Assembly: GCF_016834655.1 (NCBI RefSeq) | Contig: NZ_JAENHP010000014.1 | Span: forward strand, 62,001 to 126,000 | Source of the DNA: Paractinoplanes ovalisporus | GTDB lineage: Bacteria; Actinomycetota; Actinomycetes; Mycobacteriales; Micromonosporaceae | Reading direction: 5' to 3' | Length of the DNA: 64,000 nucleotides | In this document: positions 50,491 through 58,495 of the stretch, piece by piece | Position numbering within the stretch: the first letter of the stretch is position 1 | Layout of the letters: every line of letters starts with the position of its first letter | Notes under the pieces: generated by a model | What the model was told of the DNA's origin: nothing | The model's database searches: none | What the model saw: only the letters and a program-made list of their open reading frames with translations | Program-made: the position numbers and the translations under genes

Positions 50491-52626
50491 ATGCTCGAGA
50501 AGCAGATCATCCAGAAGACGCTGCGTGTCCCCGCGAGCGACGGTCCGGCCGGTGACGGCGGCTCGGTGGCCCGGCAGCTCGACGCGGTGCTGCTCGACGT
50601 CGGTTTCTCGGCGTCGCGGGCCCTGCTGGAACATGTCGGCGCGCTGGCCCCGGCCCCGGCCATGGACCTGGCCGCCACGGTCGTCTCCGCCGTCCGCGAG
50701 CTGGTCGGCGACCACGTGCGGCACAACGCCTACTTCCTCGGCTTCCCGCACGACGTGCCCGACACGGTCGAGTTCTGGGCCGAGTGTCTGCGTGCGGCCG
50801 TGCTGACCGGCGGTGGCGAGACGGTCGTTCCGGCCGCGGTGAACCTGCTCGACCTGCCGGGCTACGGCACCTACCAGCACACGTACGCCGATCTGCTGGC
50901 CGCGCACGACGAGCTGGTGGCGTCGGCCGGTGACCGCCTGACCGTGCTGCACCTGGGCGGGGCGGCCGAGGCCGAGGCGTCGCGGCTCTACCTGGCTCTG
51001 GCCGGCAGCACGACGCCGCACGGCGAGGCCGATCTGAGCCTTCTCGGTGAGCTCGCGGTGGCGTGCGCCGACGGAGAACAGCCAGACGAGATTCCCGTAC
51101 GGGAGAACCGGGCCGTTCTCAACGGAGTGCGGGTGGTCCTGGGCCGGCCGCTGGTCGCGGTCGACACCACCACCGACGTGCTGCGCCTGGCCTGTCAGGT
51201 GTCCGGCGGTGACGCGACGCTGCGTACGCCCACGCGGTTCCGCGCCTTCCGGCGGCCCGAACGACGGGTCCTGCTGGCCGCGCTCGACGAGGTCGTGCGG
51301 GCCAACGAGGCCAAGCTCGGCGACATCGGCCCGCATGCGGAACGGTGGAAGCGGCTCGGCGAGCGGCTGCACCCGCATGAGTACGGTCAGTGGCCGTACG
51401 CGGGAAAGGTCTTCGCGACCGCACGCGGCGAGCTCCGGGTGCGCAGTCTCGCCGGGCGGGCCGAGGCGGCGATCGCTTCCGGTGACATCCGGGGGGCGGC
51501 GAAGGTGCTGTCGGCGGCGCCGGGCCTGCTGCTGCGCTCGGCGGATCGGTTGCTGCGCCGGGCGACCGGGCCGGAGCGCTCCGATGTGGTCGATCTGGTC
51601 ACGGGTGCGCTCGGAACGGCGTCGGGACGGGTGCTGTGCTCGTTGCGCGAACACGTCGGCAACCGGCTGACGCCCGTGTCGGCCCGCATGTACGCGAGCC
51701 GTTCGCGACGCGCGTACGTCGGACCGGACCGGCGGCCACCGTTGCCGGCCGAGCTGGTCGCCAAGTTGTCGGAGCGGCTCGACGCCGAGATCGGCGCGCG
51801 GCTGCCCCGGTGGGAGCGGCCGCTGGTCGTCGACCCGGCCGTGCTCGACGTCGCGCTGCCGCTGTCCGGCAAGGCGGCCGAGGGCGGTTTCGCGGTGCTG
51901 CCTCGCGGCTCGCGCGCGACGGTGACCGGTGAGCTGCTGCGGTTCTTCACGTACTGGCGTCAGGCGGGCCGCCGCACCGACTACGACCTGTCGGTACTGC
52001 TGCTCGACGACAACTTCCGGAATGCGGGCCAGGTCTCGTGGACGAACTACCGCCACGACGGCGTGGTGCACTCGGGTGACATCACCGACGCGGCCGAGGG
52101 GGCGACCGAGTTCGTCGACGTGCCCCTCACGCTGCGCGGAACGTACGTGGTGCCGCAGGTCCACATCTACTCCGGTGAGTCGTTCGACGAGGTCGCCGAG
52201 TCGATGTTCGGCTACCAGACGCGGGATGCGGACCAGCGCGGCGCGCCGTTCGACGCCCGTACGGTCCGGGCCCGCTCGTCGCTGCGGGGCGCCGGTCGGG
52301 TCGCCCTGCCGATGGTGTTCGTCCCGGGCGAGCGGGGCTGGCAGGCGGTGTGGCTGCACCTCTACCTGCCGGGCCGGCCGATGTTCAACCGGGTCGAGGA
52401 GAGCACGTTCTCCACGTCCGACCGCGTGCGGGCCCTGATGGAGCGGCGTTATCTCACCGTCTCCTATCTGGTCGACCGGTGGCGGGCGGACACCGAGGTA
52501 TCGGTCTGGGACGGTCAGCCGCCGGAGGAGCCGGTCACCTTCATCGGGATCGACGCCCCCGAGCAGCTGCCGGAAGGATCGGAGATCTACACCCTGGACC
52601 GGCTCCACGAGCTGATCCCGGCCTGA
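50491..52626 (+). CDS. TerD-domain protein with long helical N-terminal region (Ro60/TROVE-like by context)
   Basis: The protein has 711 residues from ATG 50491 with GGAGG five bases upstream. Residues about 1-460 are helical with HEAT-like pieces (LVGDHVRHNAYFLGFPHDVP, TTTDVLRLACQVSGGDATL, RGAAKVLSAAPGLLLRSADR). Residues about 490-640 are a TerD domain (YDLSVLLLDDNFRNAGQVSW, GVVHSGDITDAAEGATEFVD, VPQVHIYSGESFDEV). TerD domains bind calcium and occur in tellurite and stress systems. The gene is flanked at once by two Y-RNA-like RNAs, which normally serve TROVE/Ro60 proteins, and Ro60 is also a HEAT ring followed by a metal-binding domain. I infer an RNA-binding ring protein with TerD in place of vWA; the TROVE match itself is not proven by sequence. 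Confidence 0.85.
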   Translation: MLEKQIIQKTLRVPASDGPAGDGGSVARQLDAVLLDVGFSASRALLEHVGALAPAPAMDLAATVVSAVRELVGDHVRHNAYFLGFPHDVPDTVEFWAECLRAAVLTGGGETVVPAAVNLLDLPGYGTYQHTYADLLAAHDELVASAGDRLTVLHLGGAAEAEASRLYLALAGSTTPHGEADLSLLGELAVACADGEQPDEIPVRENRAVLNGVRVVLGRPLVAVDTTTDVLRLACQVSGGDATLRTPTRFRAFRRPERRVLLAALDEVVRANEAKLGDIGPHAERWKRLGERLHPHEYGQWPYAGKVFATARGELRVRSLAGRAEAAIASGDIRGAAKVLSAAPGLLLRSADRLLRRATGPERSDVVDLVTGALGTASGRVLCSLREHVGNRLTPVSARMYASRSRRAYVGPDRRPPLPAELVAKLSERLDAEIGARLPRWERPLVVDPAVLDVALPLSGKAAEGGFAVLPRGSRATVTGELLRFFTYWRQAGRRTDYDLSVLLLDDNFRNAGQVSWTNYRHDGVVHSGDITDAAEGATEFVDVPLTLRGTYVVPQVHIYSGESFDEVAESMFGYQTRDADQRGAPFDARTVRARSSLRGAGRVALPMVFVPGERGWQAVWLHLYLPGRPMFNRVEESTFSTSDRVRALMERRYLTVSYLVDRWRADTEVSVWDGQPPEEPVTFIGIDAPEQLPEGSEIYTLDRLHELIPA

Positions 52627-52629
52627 GCC

Positions 52630-52745
52630 GCCGGGGCCGAGGCCATGCCGACGCTTCCTTCTGTTCCGTTCGAATCGGGAGCCTCCGCGTATGCGGGGGA
52701 CTTGGTAATCAGCGTTGGCGCTCTCCTCGGCCCCGGCCCTTTTTT
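52630..52745 (+). ncRNA. Circularly permuted tRNA-like Y RNA (YrlA type) ending in the terminator
   Basis: The ends pair over 12-13 bp: CCGGGGCCGAGG (52631-52642) with CCTCGGCCCCGG (52725-52736), followed by six T. After an internal loop (CCA/CTCT), TGCCGACGC (52646-52654) pairs with GCGTTGGCG (52712-52720). The distal part is tRNA-like in permuted order: T-arm TTCCG-TTCGAAT-CGGGA (52664-52680); a 7-bp acceptor-like stem CCTCCGC/GCGGGGG closed by GTAT (52682-52699); then a D-loop-like TTGGTAA (52702-52708). This is the arrangement of bacterial YrlA Y RNAs. It begins four bases after the TerD stop and doubles as the operon terminator. Confidence 0.82.
52725..52745 (+). terminator. Intrinsic terminator formed by the Y RNA end stem
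   Basis: The 3' strand of the 12-bp closing stem is followed by CCC and TTTTTT (52740-52745). The convergent M28 gene stops at 52751. Confidence 0.8.
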
Positions 52746-52750
52746 GAGGA

Positions 52751-54223
52751 TCAGGGGATGGCGCTGGTATTGAACGCGAACCGCGCCACCGAGTCGGCGA
52801 TGGCGTCGGCGTTCACGTCGAGTGCGGTCATGTTGATGTTGGTGATGGTGTCGCAGGCCTGGTGGTAGCAGATGTCGTAGGCGACGCCCGCGGTCCCGCC
52901 GAACAGGGCCTGCTCCGCGGGTGTCTTGATGCCCTCGGCGCCGGTGAAGATGCCGCCGGCGGGGATCCCGACCGCGATGAACGGACCGTAGTCGGAACGG
53001 CCGTCGAAGTCGGTGCCGACGTGCCCGAGGCCGCGGCGGTCGAAGAAGTTCGCCAGCTGCCGCTCGATCTGCGCGGAGCCGGGCGGCCCGGCCGGGGAGC
53101 CCTCGCCGTCGGAGTTGTCGCCGTCGTAGAGCTTGTAGGCGTAGTTGGGCGAGGCGACCATGTCGAAGTTGAGGTACAGCCGGATCCGGTCCCGCTCGGC
53201 GGCCGACAGACCCTCGACGTACTGGTCGGAACCGAGCAGCCCGATCTCCTCGGCGGCCCAGAACGCGAAACGGACCTTGTTGCGTACGGGGAAATGCTTC
53301 ATCTGCAGGGCGGTCTCGAGGATCGCGGCGGTGCCCGAACCGTTGTCGTTGATGCCCGGCCCGGCCGTCACGCTGTCGAGATGGGCGCCGACCATCACGA
53401 CGTTCTTCGGGTTGCCCAGCCGCGTCTCGGCGATCACGTTGTGGCTCGTGCCCAGCGTCAGCGTGGAGTCGACCTTCAGCCGGACGGTGGCGCCCGGAAT
53501 GGCGGCGAGCTCGTTGCCGACGGCGAAGTCGGCGAAGACCATCGGGATTGCCGCCCGCCATTCTCCGATGTCGAGCGGGAAGGCGTCGGTGCGTCCCGGC
53601 TGGCCTTCGTTGAATATGATGATTCCGGCGGCACCGGCGAATCCCGCGTTACGCACCTTGGTGGCAAAAGCGCACGTGCCACGTTGAATGAGCGCGATCC
53701 GGCCCGCGACGAAACCGTTGAAATCGGCGGTTTCACATCCGCTGGTCGAGGTCGGCGTGGGGGTCGGCGGCAACGTGAGATCGACCCCCTGCACCTGCGC
53801 GGTCACGTCACCGGGAGGCGACGGCGCGAAGGTGTTGAAATCTTCGTTCGGCACATAGACCTTGCTGTCGGGCGCGGTCCGGGTCAGTGTCGGCGGGCTG
53901 TTCTCGGTCCAGCTCTGCACGAAGTTGATCGGGTCGAGCGTGACCTTGTAACCGGCTTTGCGCAGCTTGTTGGCGACGTAATCCCGCGACTTCTGATAGC
54001 CGGGCGTCCCGGCCGCGCGGTTTCCGCCGTTGGCGGTGGCGATCGCCTGCAGGGCGTTCAGATGTTCCTTGGCGTGGGCCCCGGTCACCTGCTTGACCAG
54101 CAGCTTGGCGAACACCTCGTCGGGCGACGTGGCGCTCGCCGGCGATGGCTGGGCGAGGAGCAGGGCCACAGTCGTGGCCACGCCGACGACGCCGGCGGCT
54201 CCCCTTCGAAGATTGATTCGCAT
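52751..54223 (-). CDS. Secreted M28-family zinc aminopeptidase with PA domain
   Basis: The protein has 490 residues. Residues 1-32 are a signal peptide. A PA domain lies at about 150-230 (GRIALIQRGTCAFATKVRNA, GAAGIIIFNEGQPGRTDAF). The peptidase domain has the two-zinc site: GAHLDSVTAGPGINDNGSG (His281, catalytic Asp283, bridging Asp), FWAAEEIGLLGS (catalytic Glu and ligand), LNFDMVASPN and CYHQACDT. It matches the Streptomyces griseus aminopeptidase type that removes N-terminal hydrophobic residues outside the cell. It lies between the TerD/RNA locus and the RtcB remnant but is probably unrelated to them. Confidence 0.94.
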   Translation of the reverse strand: MRINLRRGAAGVVGVATTVALLLAQPSPASATSPDEVFAKLLVKQVTGAHAKEHLNALQAIATANGGNRAAGTPGYQKSRDYVANKLRKAGYKVTLDPINFVQSWTENSPPTLTRTAPDSKVYVPNEDFNTFAPSPPGDVTAQVQGVDLTLPPTPTPTSTSGCETADFNGFVAGRIALIQRGTCAFATKVRNAGFAGAAGIIIFNEGQPGRTDAFPLDIGEWRAAIPMVFADFAVGNELAAIPGATVRLKVDSTLTLGTSHNVIAETRLGNPKNVVMVGAHLDSVTAGPGINDNGSGTAAILETALQMKHFPVRNKVRFAFWAAEEIGLLGSDQYVEGLSAAERDRIRLYLNFDMVASPNYAYKLYDGDNSDGEGSPAGPPGSAQIERQLANFFDRRGLGHVGTDFDGRSDYGPFIAVGIPAGGIFTGAEGIKTPAEQALFGGTAGVAYDICYHQACDTITNINMTALDVNADAIADSVARFAFNTSAIP

Positions 54224-54376
54224 GGCTCCCCCGAGTCAATTGATCGATAGACCTTTGCGACTCTCCTTGCGTTCGGAAATGTAACCCGCGAATCGACGCC
54301 GAGGCATGGCCCGATCGGCCTGTCTCGAAATGCACACAGGGAGACAGGCCGATTTGCCGAACAATTTCCGGGGATA
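54224..54376. other. Intergenic region upstream of the M28 gene
   Basis: No gene is visible. CAATTGATCGATAG at about 54238 is AT-rich and may be part of the M28 promoter. Confidence 0.4.
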
Positions 54377-54460
54377 CTACTTCTTGAGGCGACGGCTCCC
54401 GGCATGCCAGTCCTCGGTCGCGTCACCCACCTGGCGGCGCTGTCCGAGCACCTCGGCCAT
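54377..54460 (-). CDS. Possible 27-residue ORF behind the RtcB remnant
   Basis: ATG 54460 overlaps the end of the RtcB reading frame (LRPVLTV then GTAAATGG), and the frame reads MAEVLGQRRQVGDATEDWHA, then GSRRLKK. The position is that of a coupled downstream gene, but it may be the leftover end of a lost one. I do not recognise it. Confidence 0.3.
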   Translation of the reverse strand: MAEVLGQRRQVGDATEDWHAGSRRLKK

Positions 54461-55179
54461 TTACAGTCAGAACCGGACGTAGCTCGGCGACCGGCTGGGC
54501 GACCTCGGCGCTGCGAAGGCTCTCGACCACCGGGAAGACGTCCTTGTACGCCCAGGGCGCTTCCTGCTTGAGGTCGCGGCGCCAGGCCTCGATGACCTCA
54601 CGCCGCCCCGCCACCGCCGGGTCGCGCGGGTTGAGCGGCGTCACGACCCGGAACTCCCGCAGGAAAGCGTCCAGCTCGGCCTCGCTGCCCCGGGACGCGG
54701 CACCCCGGGGAATGCTGCGACCCGCACCGTGGCAGGCGCTGCCCAGCGCGCGGTCGCTGCCCAGCCCTTCAGCAGATAGCTGGGTGCTCCCATCGAGCCG
54801 GGAACGATGACCGGCTCGCCGTCACCGGCCGGGGTGGCGCCCTTGCGGTGCACCACCGTACCGTCGGCGCCGGGCCACATCAGGTTGTGCGGCGCGTCGT
54901 AGATCAGCCGGGAGTCGAGGTCACCGACCGCGCCGGCCAGCCCCGCGCGCAGCATCATGGCCAGGAAGAACCGGTTGCCGACGGCGAAGTTGGCCGCGTT
55001 GGCGAAGGCGGTCGAACAGCGTTCCCGCCCGGCCGCGCACCAGCCCCCACTCGTACGCGGCCGCGCCGTTCCAGATCATCCAGGCGCGGGCGCACCCGGT
55101 CCACGGTCAGCGAGGTGACCTCCACCCGCATCCCGCAGTCGGTTCGACACTTTAGGGTCGCGCGCTCGGGGCGGGCCAT
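54423..55179 (-). pseudogene. rtcB: Decayed RtcB-family RNA ligase gene
   Basis: Pieces of RtcB occur in order over three frames. First DCGMRVEVTSLTVDRVRPRL (about 55050-55145), then ANAANFAVGNRFFLAMMLRA, RLIYDAPHNLMWPGADGTVV and HRKGATPAGDGEP-IVPGSMG (54790-54995), then after a shift at about 54767 GLGSDRALGSACHGAGRSIP with the guanylylated His region, and finally EAPWAYKDVFPVVESLRSAE and AELRPVLTV. The N-terminus and the middle with the GGGNHF metal site are missing. RtcB joins 2',3'-cyclic phosphate or 3'-phosphate RNA ends to 5'-OH ends and is often encoded beside Ro60-like proteins and Y RNAs, so this may be the lost third part of the locus at 50334-52745. Confidence 0.85.
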
Positions 55180-55223
55180 CGCTTTTCTCCGTACGCCGCG
55201 CCGGGTGGGCTTGCGCGCCGGTT

Positions 55224-55229
55224 TAGCAT
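55224..55229 (+). promoter_or_regulatory. Leaderless -10 box of the LprG-like gene
   Basis: TAGCAT, seven bases, then ATG 55237. Confidence 0.6.
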
Positions 55230-55236
55230 TCGCGGT

Positions 55237-55926
55237 ATGCCCCGACTCCGCGCCGTCCTCGCGCTGTCCACCGCTCTGCTCGCGCTGGCCGCCTGCACCC
55301 AGGACAAGGCCAAGAGCAGCGAAGACACGACCCCGACGGCGACCCTGCCGGCCGGCGACACGTTGGTCAAAGAATCCGCCACGGCGATGCGCGAGATCAA
55401 GACCACGCAGTTCCTGATCAACGCCGACGGCGAGATCGCCGGGCTCAGCCTGCGCCGCGCCGAGGGCACGCTGACCAAGGAGGGCAGCGCCAAGGGCACC
55501 GCGCAGATCGAGCAGGCCGGCTCACCGGTCGAGCTGGAGTTCGTGATCGTCGGCGACCAGATCCACCTGAAGGGCCCGACCGGCGGATTCCAGGCGTTGC
55601 CGCTCACGCTGGCGGCTTCCGTCTATGACCCGTCGGCCATCCTCGACCCCGACCGCGGCATCGCCAAGGTGCTCGGCTCGGCGACCGGCGCGACCACCGA
55701 GGCCAAGGAACAGGTCGACGGCAAGGACGCCTGGCGCGTCGCGGCCACCTCGACCGGCACCGACCTGGCCGGGCTGGTCCCCGGCGTGACCGGCAGCATC
55801 CCGGCCAAGCTGTGGATCGCCGACGCCGACAAGCGCCTGCTCAAATCGACCTTCACGCTGCCCGGCGGCACGGTGACGGTGACGTTCCAGGGGTTCGACG
55901 CGCCGGTGACGATCAGTGCCCCCTAG
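55237..55926 (+). CDS. lprG: LprG/LppX-family lipoprotein
   Basis: The protein has 229 residues. The lipobox is LALAAC with Cys20. The LppX_LprAFG beta fold with a lipid-binding pocket is visible in LVKESATAMREIKTTQFLIN, GSAKGTAQIEQAGSPVELEF, VGDQIHLKGPTGGFQ, VLGSATGATTEAKEQVDGKD and TFQGFDAPVTISAP. In mycobacteria LprG carries triacylated glycolipids toward the outer surface with the MFS exporter P55. The same gene order here, with an 11-base overlap, supports that function. Confidence 0.9.
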   Translation: MPRLRAVLALSTALLALAACTQDKAKSSEDTTPTATLPAGDTLVKESATAMREIKTTQFLINADGEIAGLSLRRAEGTLTKEGSAKGTAQIEQAGSPVELEFVIVGDQIHLKGPTGGFQALPLTLAASVYDPSAILDPDRGIAKVLGSATGATTEAKEQVDGKDAWRVAATSTGTDLAGLVPGVTGSIPAKLWIADADKRLLKSTFTLPGGTVTVTFQGFDAPVTISAP

Positions 55927-57439
55927 CGCTCCCGTCCTGGCGCGCCGGCGCCTGGCGATCAGCGTCGGCGGCGCCACCGTCCTGCTGGCGGCCCTCGACG
56001 CGTACGTCGTGGTGACCGTTCTGACCGACATCCTGCGCGACGTGCACATCCCGCTCAACCGGCTCGAACGCGCCACCCCGATCGTGACCGGCTTCCTGCT
56101 CGGCTATGTGGCCGGCATGCCGCTGCTCGGCTCGCTCTCCGACCGTCTGGGCCGCCGCGCGGTCATCGTGGCCTGCCTGGCCGGTTTCGCCGCGGGTTCG
56201 GCCATCACCGCGGCCTCCGGCGAGTCGATCCACTGGCTGGTGGCCGGCCGCGCCGTGCAGGGCCTGGCCGGCGGCGCGCTGCTCCCGGTGACGATGGCCC
56301 TGGCCGGCGATCTGTGGACCGAACAGCATCGCCGCGCGGTCGCCCTGGGCGCGGTCGGTGCCGCACAGGAACTCGGCAGCGTCCTGGGCCCGCTCTACGG
56401 CGGCGCGGTCGCGGCCCTGATCGGCTGGCGTGGCATCTTCTGGATCAACATCCCGCTGGCCGCCCTGGCCGCGGTCGCCGTCCTGTTCGCGCTGCCCGGG
56501 GATGAAAAGACCGAGCGGCGCCCCCGCATCGACGTCGTCGGCGGCATCCTGCTCGCCGCCGCCCTGGCCCTGCTGGTGGTCGGCCTCTACAACCCCGATC
56601 CCGAACGCGCGGTGCTGCCCTCGTGGGGCCCGGCCACCCTGGGCGCGGCCGTCGTGGCGCTGGTGCTCTTCGCCTTGTGGGAGCGCCGAGCCACGACCAG
56701 GTTGTTCGACCCCACCGGCGTACGCATGAAACCGTTCCTGGCCGCCCTGGGCGCAAGCTTCTGCACCGGCGCGGCCCTGATGGTCACCCTGGTCGACGTC
56801 CAGCTGGTCGCCCAGACGCTGCTGGGCAAGGACGCGTTCGGCGGCACCCTGCTGCTGTCCCGTTTCCTGATCGCCCTGCCGGTCGGCGCCGTGCTGGGCG
56901 GCCTGATTCTCAGCCGCCTGGGCGAGCGGGTGGTCACCCTGATCGGCCTGCTGACGGCCGCTTGCGGATACGCCCTCATCGCGTACTGGCCGGTCGACGT
57001 GCTCGCGGCCCGCCACTTGGGCGTCCTCCCCCGCCTGGACAGCGACCTGGCCATCGCCGGCCTGGGCCTGGGCCTGGTCATCGCCCCACTCTCCGCCGCC
57101 GTGCTGCGGGTGACTCCCCCGGACCGCCACGGCGTGGCCTCGGCCGCCGCGGTCGTGTCCCGCATGGTCGGCATGCTGATCGGCGTGGCCGCCCTCACCG
57201 CGTGGGGCCTGCACCGTTTCCGGGAACTGACGGCAAACCTCAACACGCCCTTGCCGTTCGGCGTGGAGCCGGCCGAGTACAAGACCCAGCTGGCCGCCTA
57301 CGAGGTGGCGCTGAAGGCCGCCCTGCAGACCGAATACCGCGAGATCTTCCTGATCACGGCGGCCCTCTGCGCGGCCGGCGCCCTGCTGGGCCTGTTCCTG
57401 AGCGGAAGACCAGCCGTGCCCGGTCGGGACCGTTTCTAG
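55916..57439 (+). CDS. MFS transporter, P55 type
   Basis: The protein has 507 residues from GTG 55916, overlapping the lipoprotein gene by 11 bases. It has about 14 TM segments and the MFS motif A-like GSLSDRLGRRAVIV, with AGRAVQGLAGGALLPVTMAL of the DHA2 drug-proton family. Next to LprG it most likely exports lipids or drugs as mycobacterial P55 does. Confidence 0.92.
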   Translation: MPPSAPVLARRRLAISVGGATVLLAALDAYVVVTVLTDILRDVHIPLNRLERATPIVTGFLLGYVAGMPLLGSLSDRLGRRAVIVACLAGFAAGSAITAASGESIHWLVAGRAVQGLAGGALLPVTMALAGDLWTEQHRRAVALGAVGAAQELGSVLGPLYGGAVAALIGWRGIFWINIPLAALAAVAVLFALPGDEKTERRPRIDVVGGILLAAALALLVVGLYNPDPERAVLPSWGPATLGAAVVALVLFALWERRATTRLFDPTGVRMKPFLAALGASFCTGAALMVTLVDVQLVAQTLLGKDAFGGTLLLSRFLIALPVGAVLGGLILSRLGERVVTLIGLLTAACGYALIAYWPVDVLAARHLGVLPRLDSDLAIAGLGLGLVIAPLSAAVLRVTPPDRHGVASAAAVVSRMVGMLIGVAALTAWGLHRFRELTANLNTPLPFGVEPAEYKTQLAAYEVALKAALQTEYREIFLITAALCAAGALLGLFLSGRPAVPGRDRF

Positions 57440-57488
57440 AAGAGCCGTTCCCGGTGCGCCGATGGGTCCGTGAGCCTGTGACACAGTC

Positions 57489-58415
57489 GTGAATGTGGCG
57501 TTGGACGAACTACCGGGCTGGTTACCAGCTTGGTGTCGGGACCATCTGGGCGACGAGCCTGACGACGTGCTGTTCCGGTCGCACCAGGTCTCGGTGGTGT
57601 TCGGTCTGCGGTTGGCCGGCGGGCGGGAGGTCGTGGTCAAGGCGCGCGCCGACGACGGCCGGGCCGGGTCGTGTGTCGCGGCGCAGACCCGGCTGGCCGA
57701 GCGCGGGTTCGCGTGTGCCCGGCCGCTCACGGCGGCGGTCCGTGTCGGTGCCCTGGCCGTGCACGCCGAGGAGTTCCGGCCCGGCGGCGAGGTGTTGCAC
57801 GGAGACTCGCCGGACGTAGCCGTGCGCTGCGCGCAGGTGTTCGCCCGGTTGATGGCCGAGCTCGCCGGCATGAGTCTCGCGCCGCCGCTGCCGAATCCTC
57901 CTTGGGTGCGCTGGGACCACGCCGATCCCGGGGTGTGGCCGACGATCGACTTCCTCGACCGCCGAGACCAGCGTCTCGTGCCCCAACACATCGTCGAGAC
58001 GGCCGAGCGGACCCGGCGACGGCTGCTGGCGGCCGGCCTGCCCTGCGTGCTCGGCCACGCCGACTTCGAGGCACAGAACCTGCGGTGGCAGGGCCGGCAG
58101 GTGTGGGCGGTGCACGACTGGGACAGCTTGGCCTGGCAGCCGGAGGCGGCACTGGCGGGAGCGGCAAGCGGGTCGTTCGCCAGCGCCGGTCCGCCCACGC
58201 TCGCGCCGATCAGAAGCTCCGAGGCGTTCCTGGTGGCCTATCAACACACTCGAGGTCGCTCGTTCACAGCGCCGGAACTGGAGATCGCATGGGCGGCCGG
58301 CCTGTGGATGGCCGCCTACAACGCCCGGGAACTGGCCCTGTGCGGCGGCCCTCCAACGGGCGGCAACGCGTTGCGGGCGCAGGCCGCCGAACGCCTCCAC
58401 CGGGCCAACGCGTAA
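57489..58415 (+). CDS. Aminoglycoside phosphotransferase-family kinase
   Basis: The protein has 308 residues from GTG 57489. The kinase-like fold shows the nucleotide Lys in EVVVKARAD, the catalytic loop LGHADFEAQNLRW (HxDxxxxN) and the metal loop AVHDWDSLAWQPE. The substrate is unknown. Codon 12 is a rare TTA, an early position where translation could be limited by a bldA-type tRNA. Confidence 0.85.
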   Translation: MNVALDELPGWLPAWCRDHLGDEPDDVLFRSHQVSVVFGLRLAGGREVVVKARADDGRAGSCVAAQTRLAERGFACARPLTAAVRVGALAVHAEEFRPGGEVLHGDSPDVAVRCAQVFARLMAELAGMSLAPPLPNPPWVRWDHADPGVWPTIDFLDRRDQRLVPQHIVETAERTRRRLLAAGLPCVLGHADFEAQNLRWQGRQVWAVHDWDSLAWQPEAALAGAASGSFASAGPPTLAPIRSSEAFLVAYQHTRGRSFTAPELEIAWAAGLWMAAYNARELALCGGPPTGGNALRAQAAERLHRANA

Positions 58416-58495
58416 CCGCACCACACGAACTCACCACCAGCGAAGTCGAGCGCGGGGCCCGCCTCAATCGAAGTCTGTCCAGTTCGGACAGCGTC

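Noticed and set aside
50224..52608. Long minus-strand open frame opposite the TerD gene
   Set aside because: The translation is Arg/Gln/Pro-rich without motifs, and it would run antisense through the tRNA-like RNA; the TerD frame has a ribosome site and a known domain.
54959..55179. Separate small gene at the start of the RtcB region
   Set aside because: CGMRVEVTSLT fits the RtcB N-terminal region and the following frames continue RtcB, so it belongs to the pseudogene.
55916..58198. Minus-strand frame over the MFS and phosphotransferase genes
   Set aside because: Gln/Gly/Arg-rich shadow; the plus-strand MFS gene has clear TM segments and is coupled to lprG.
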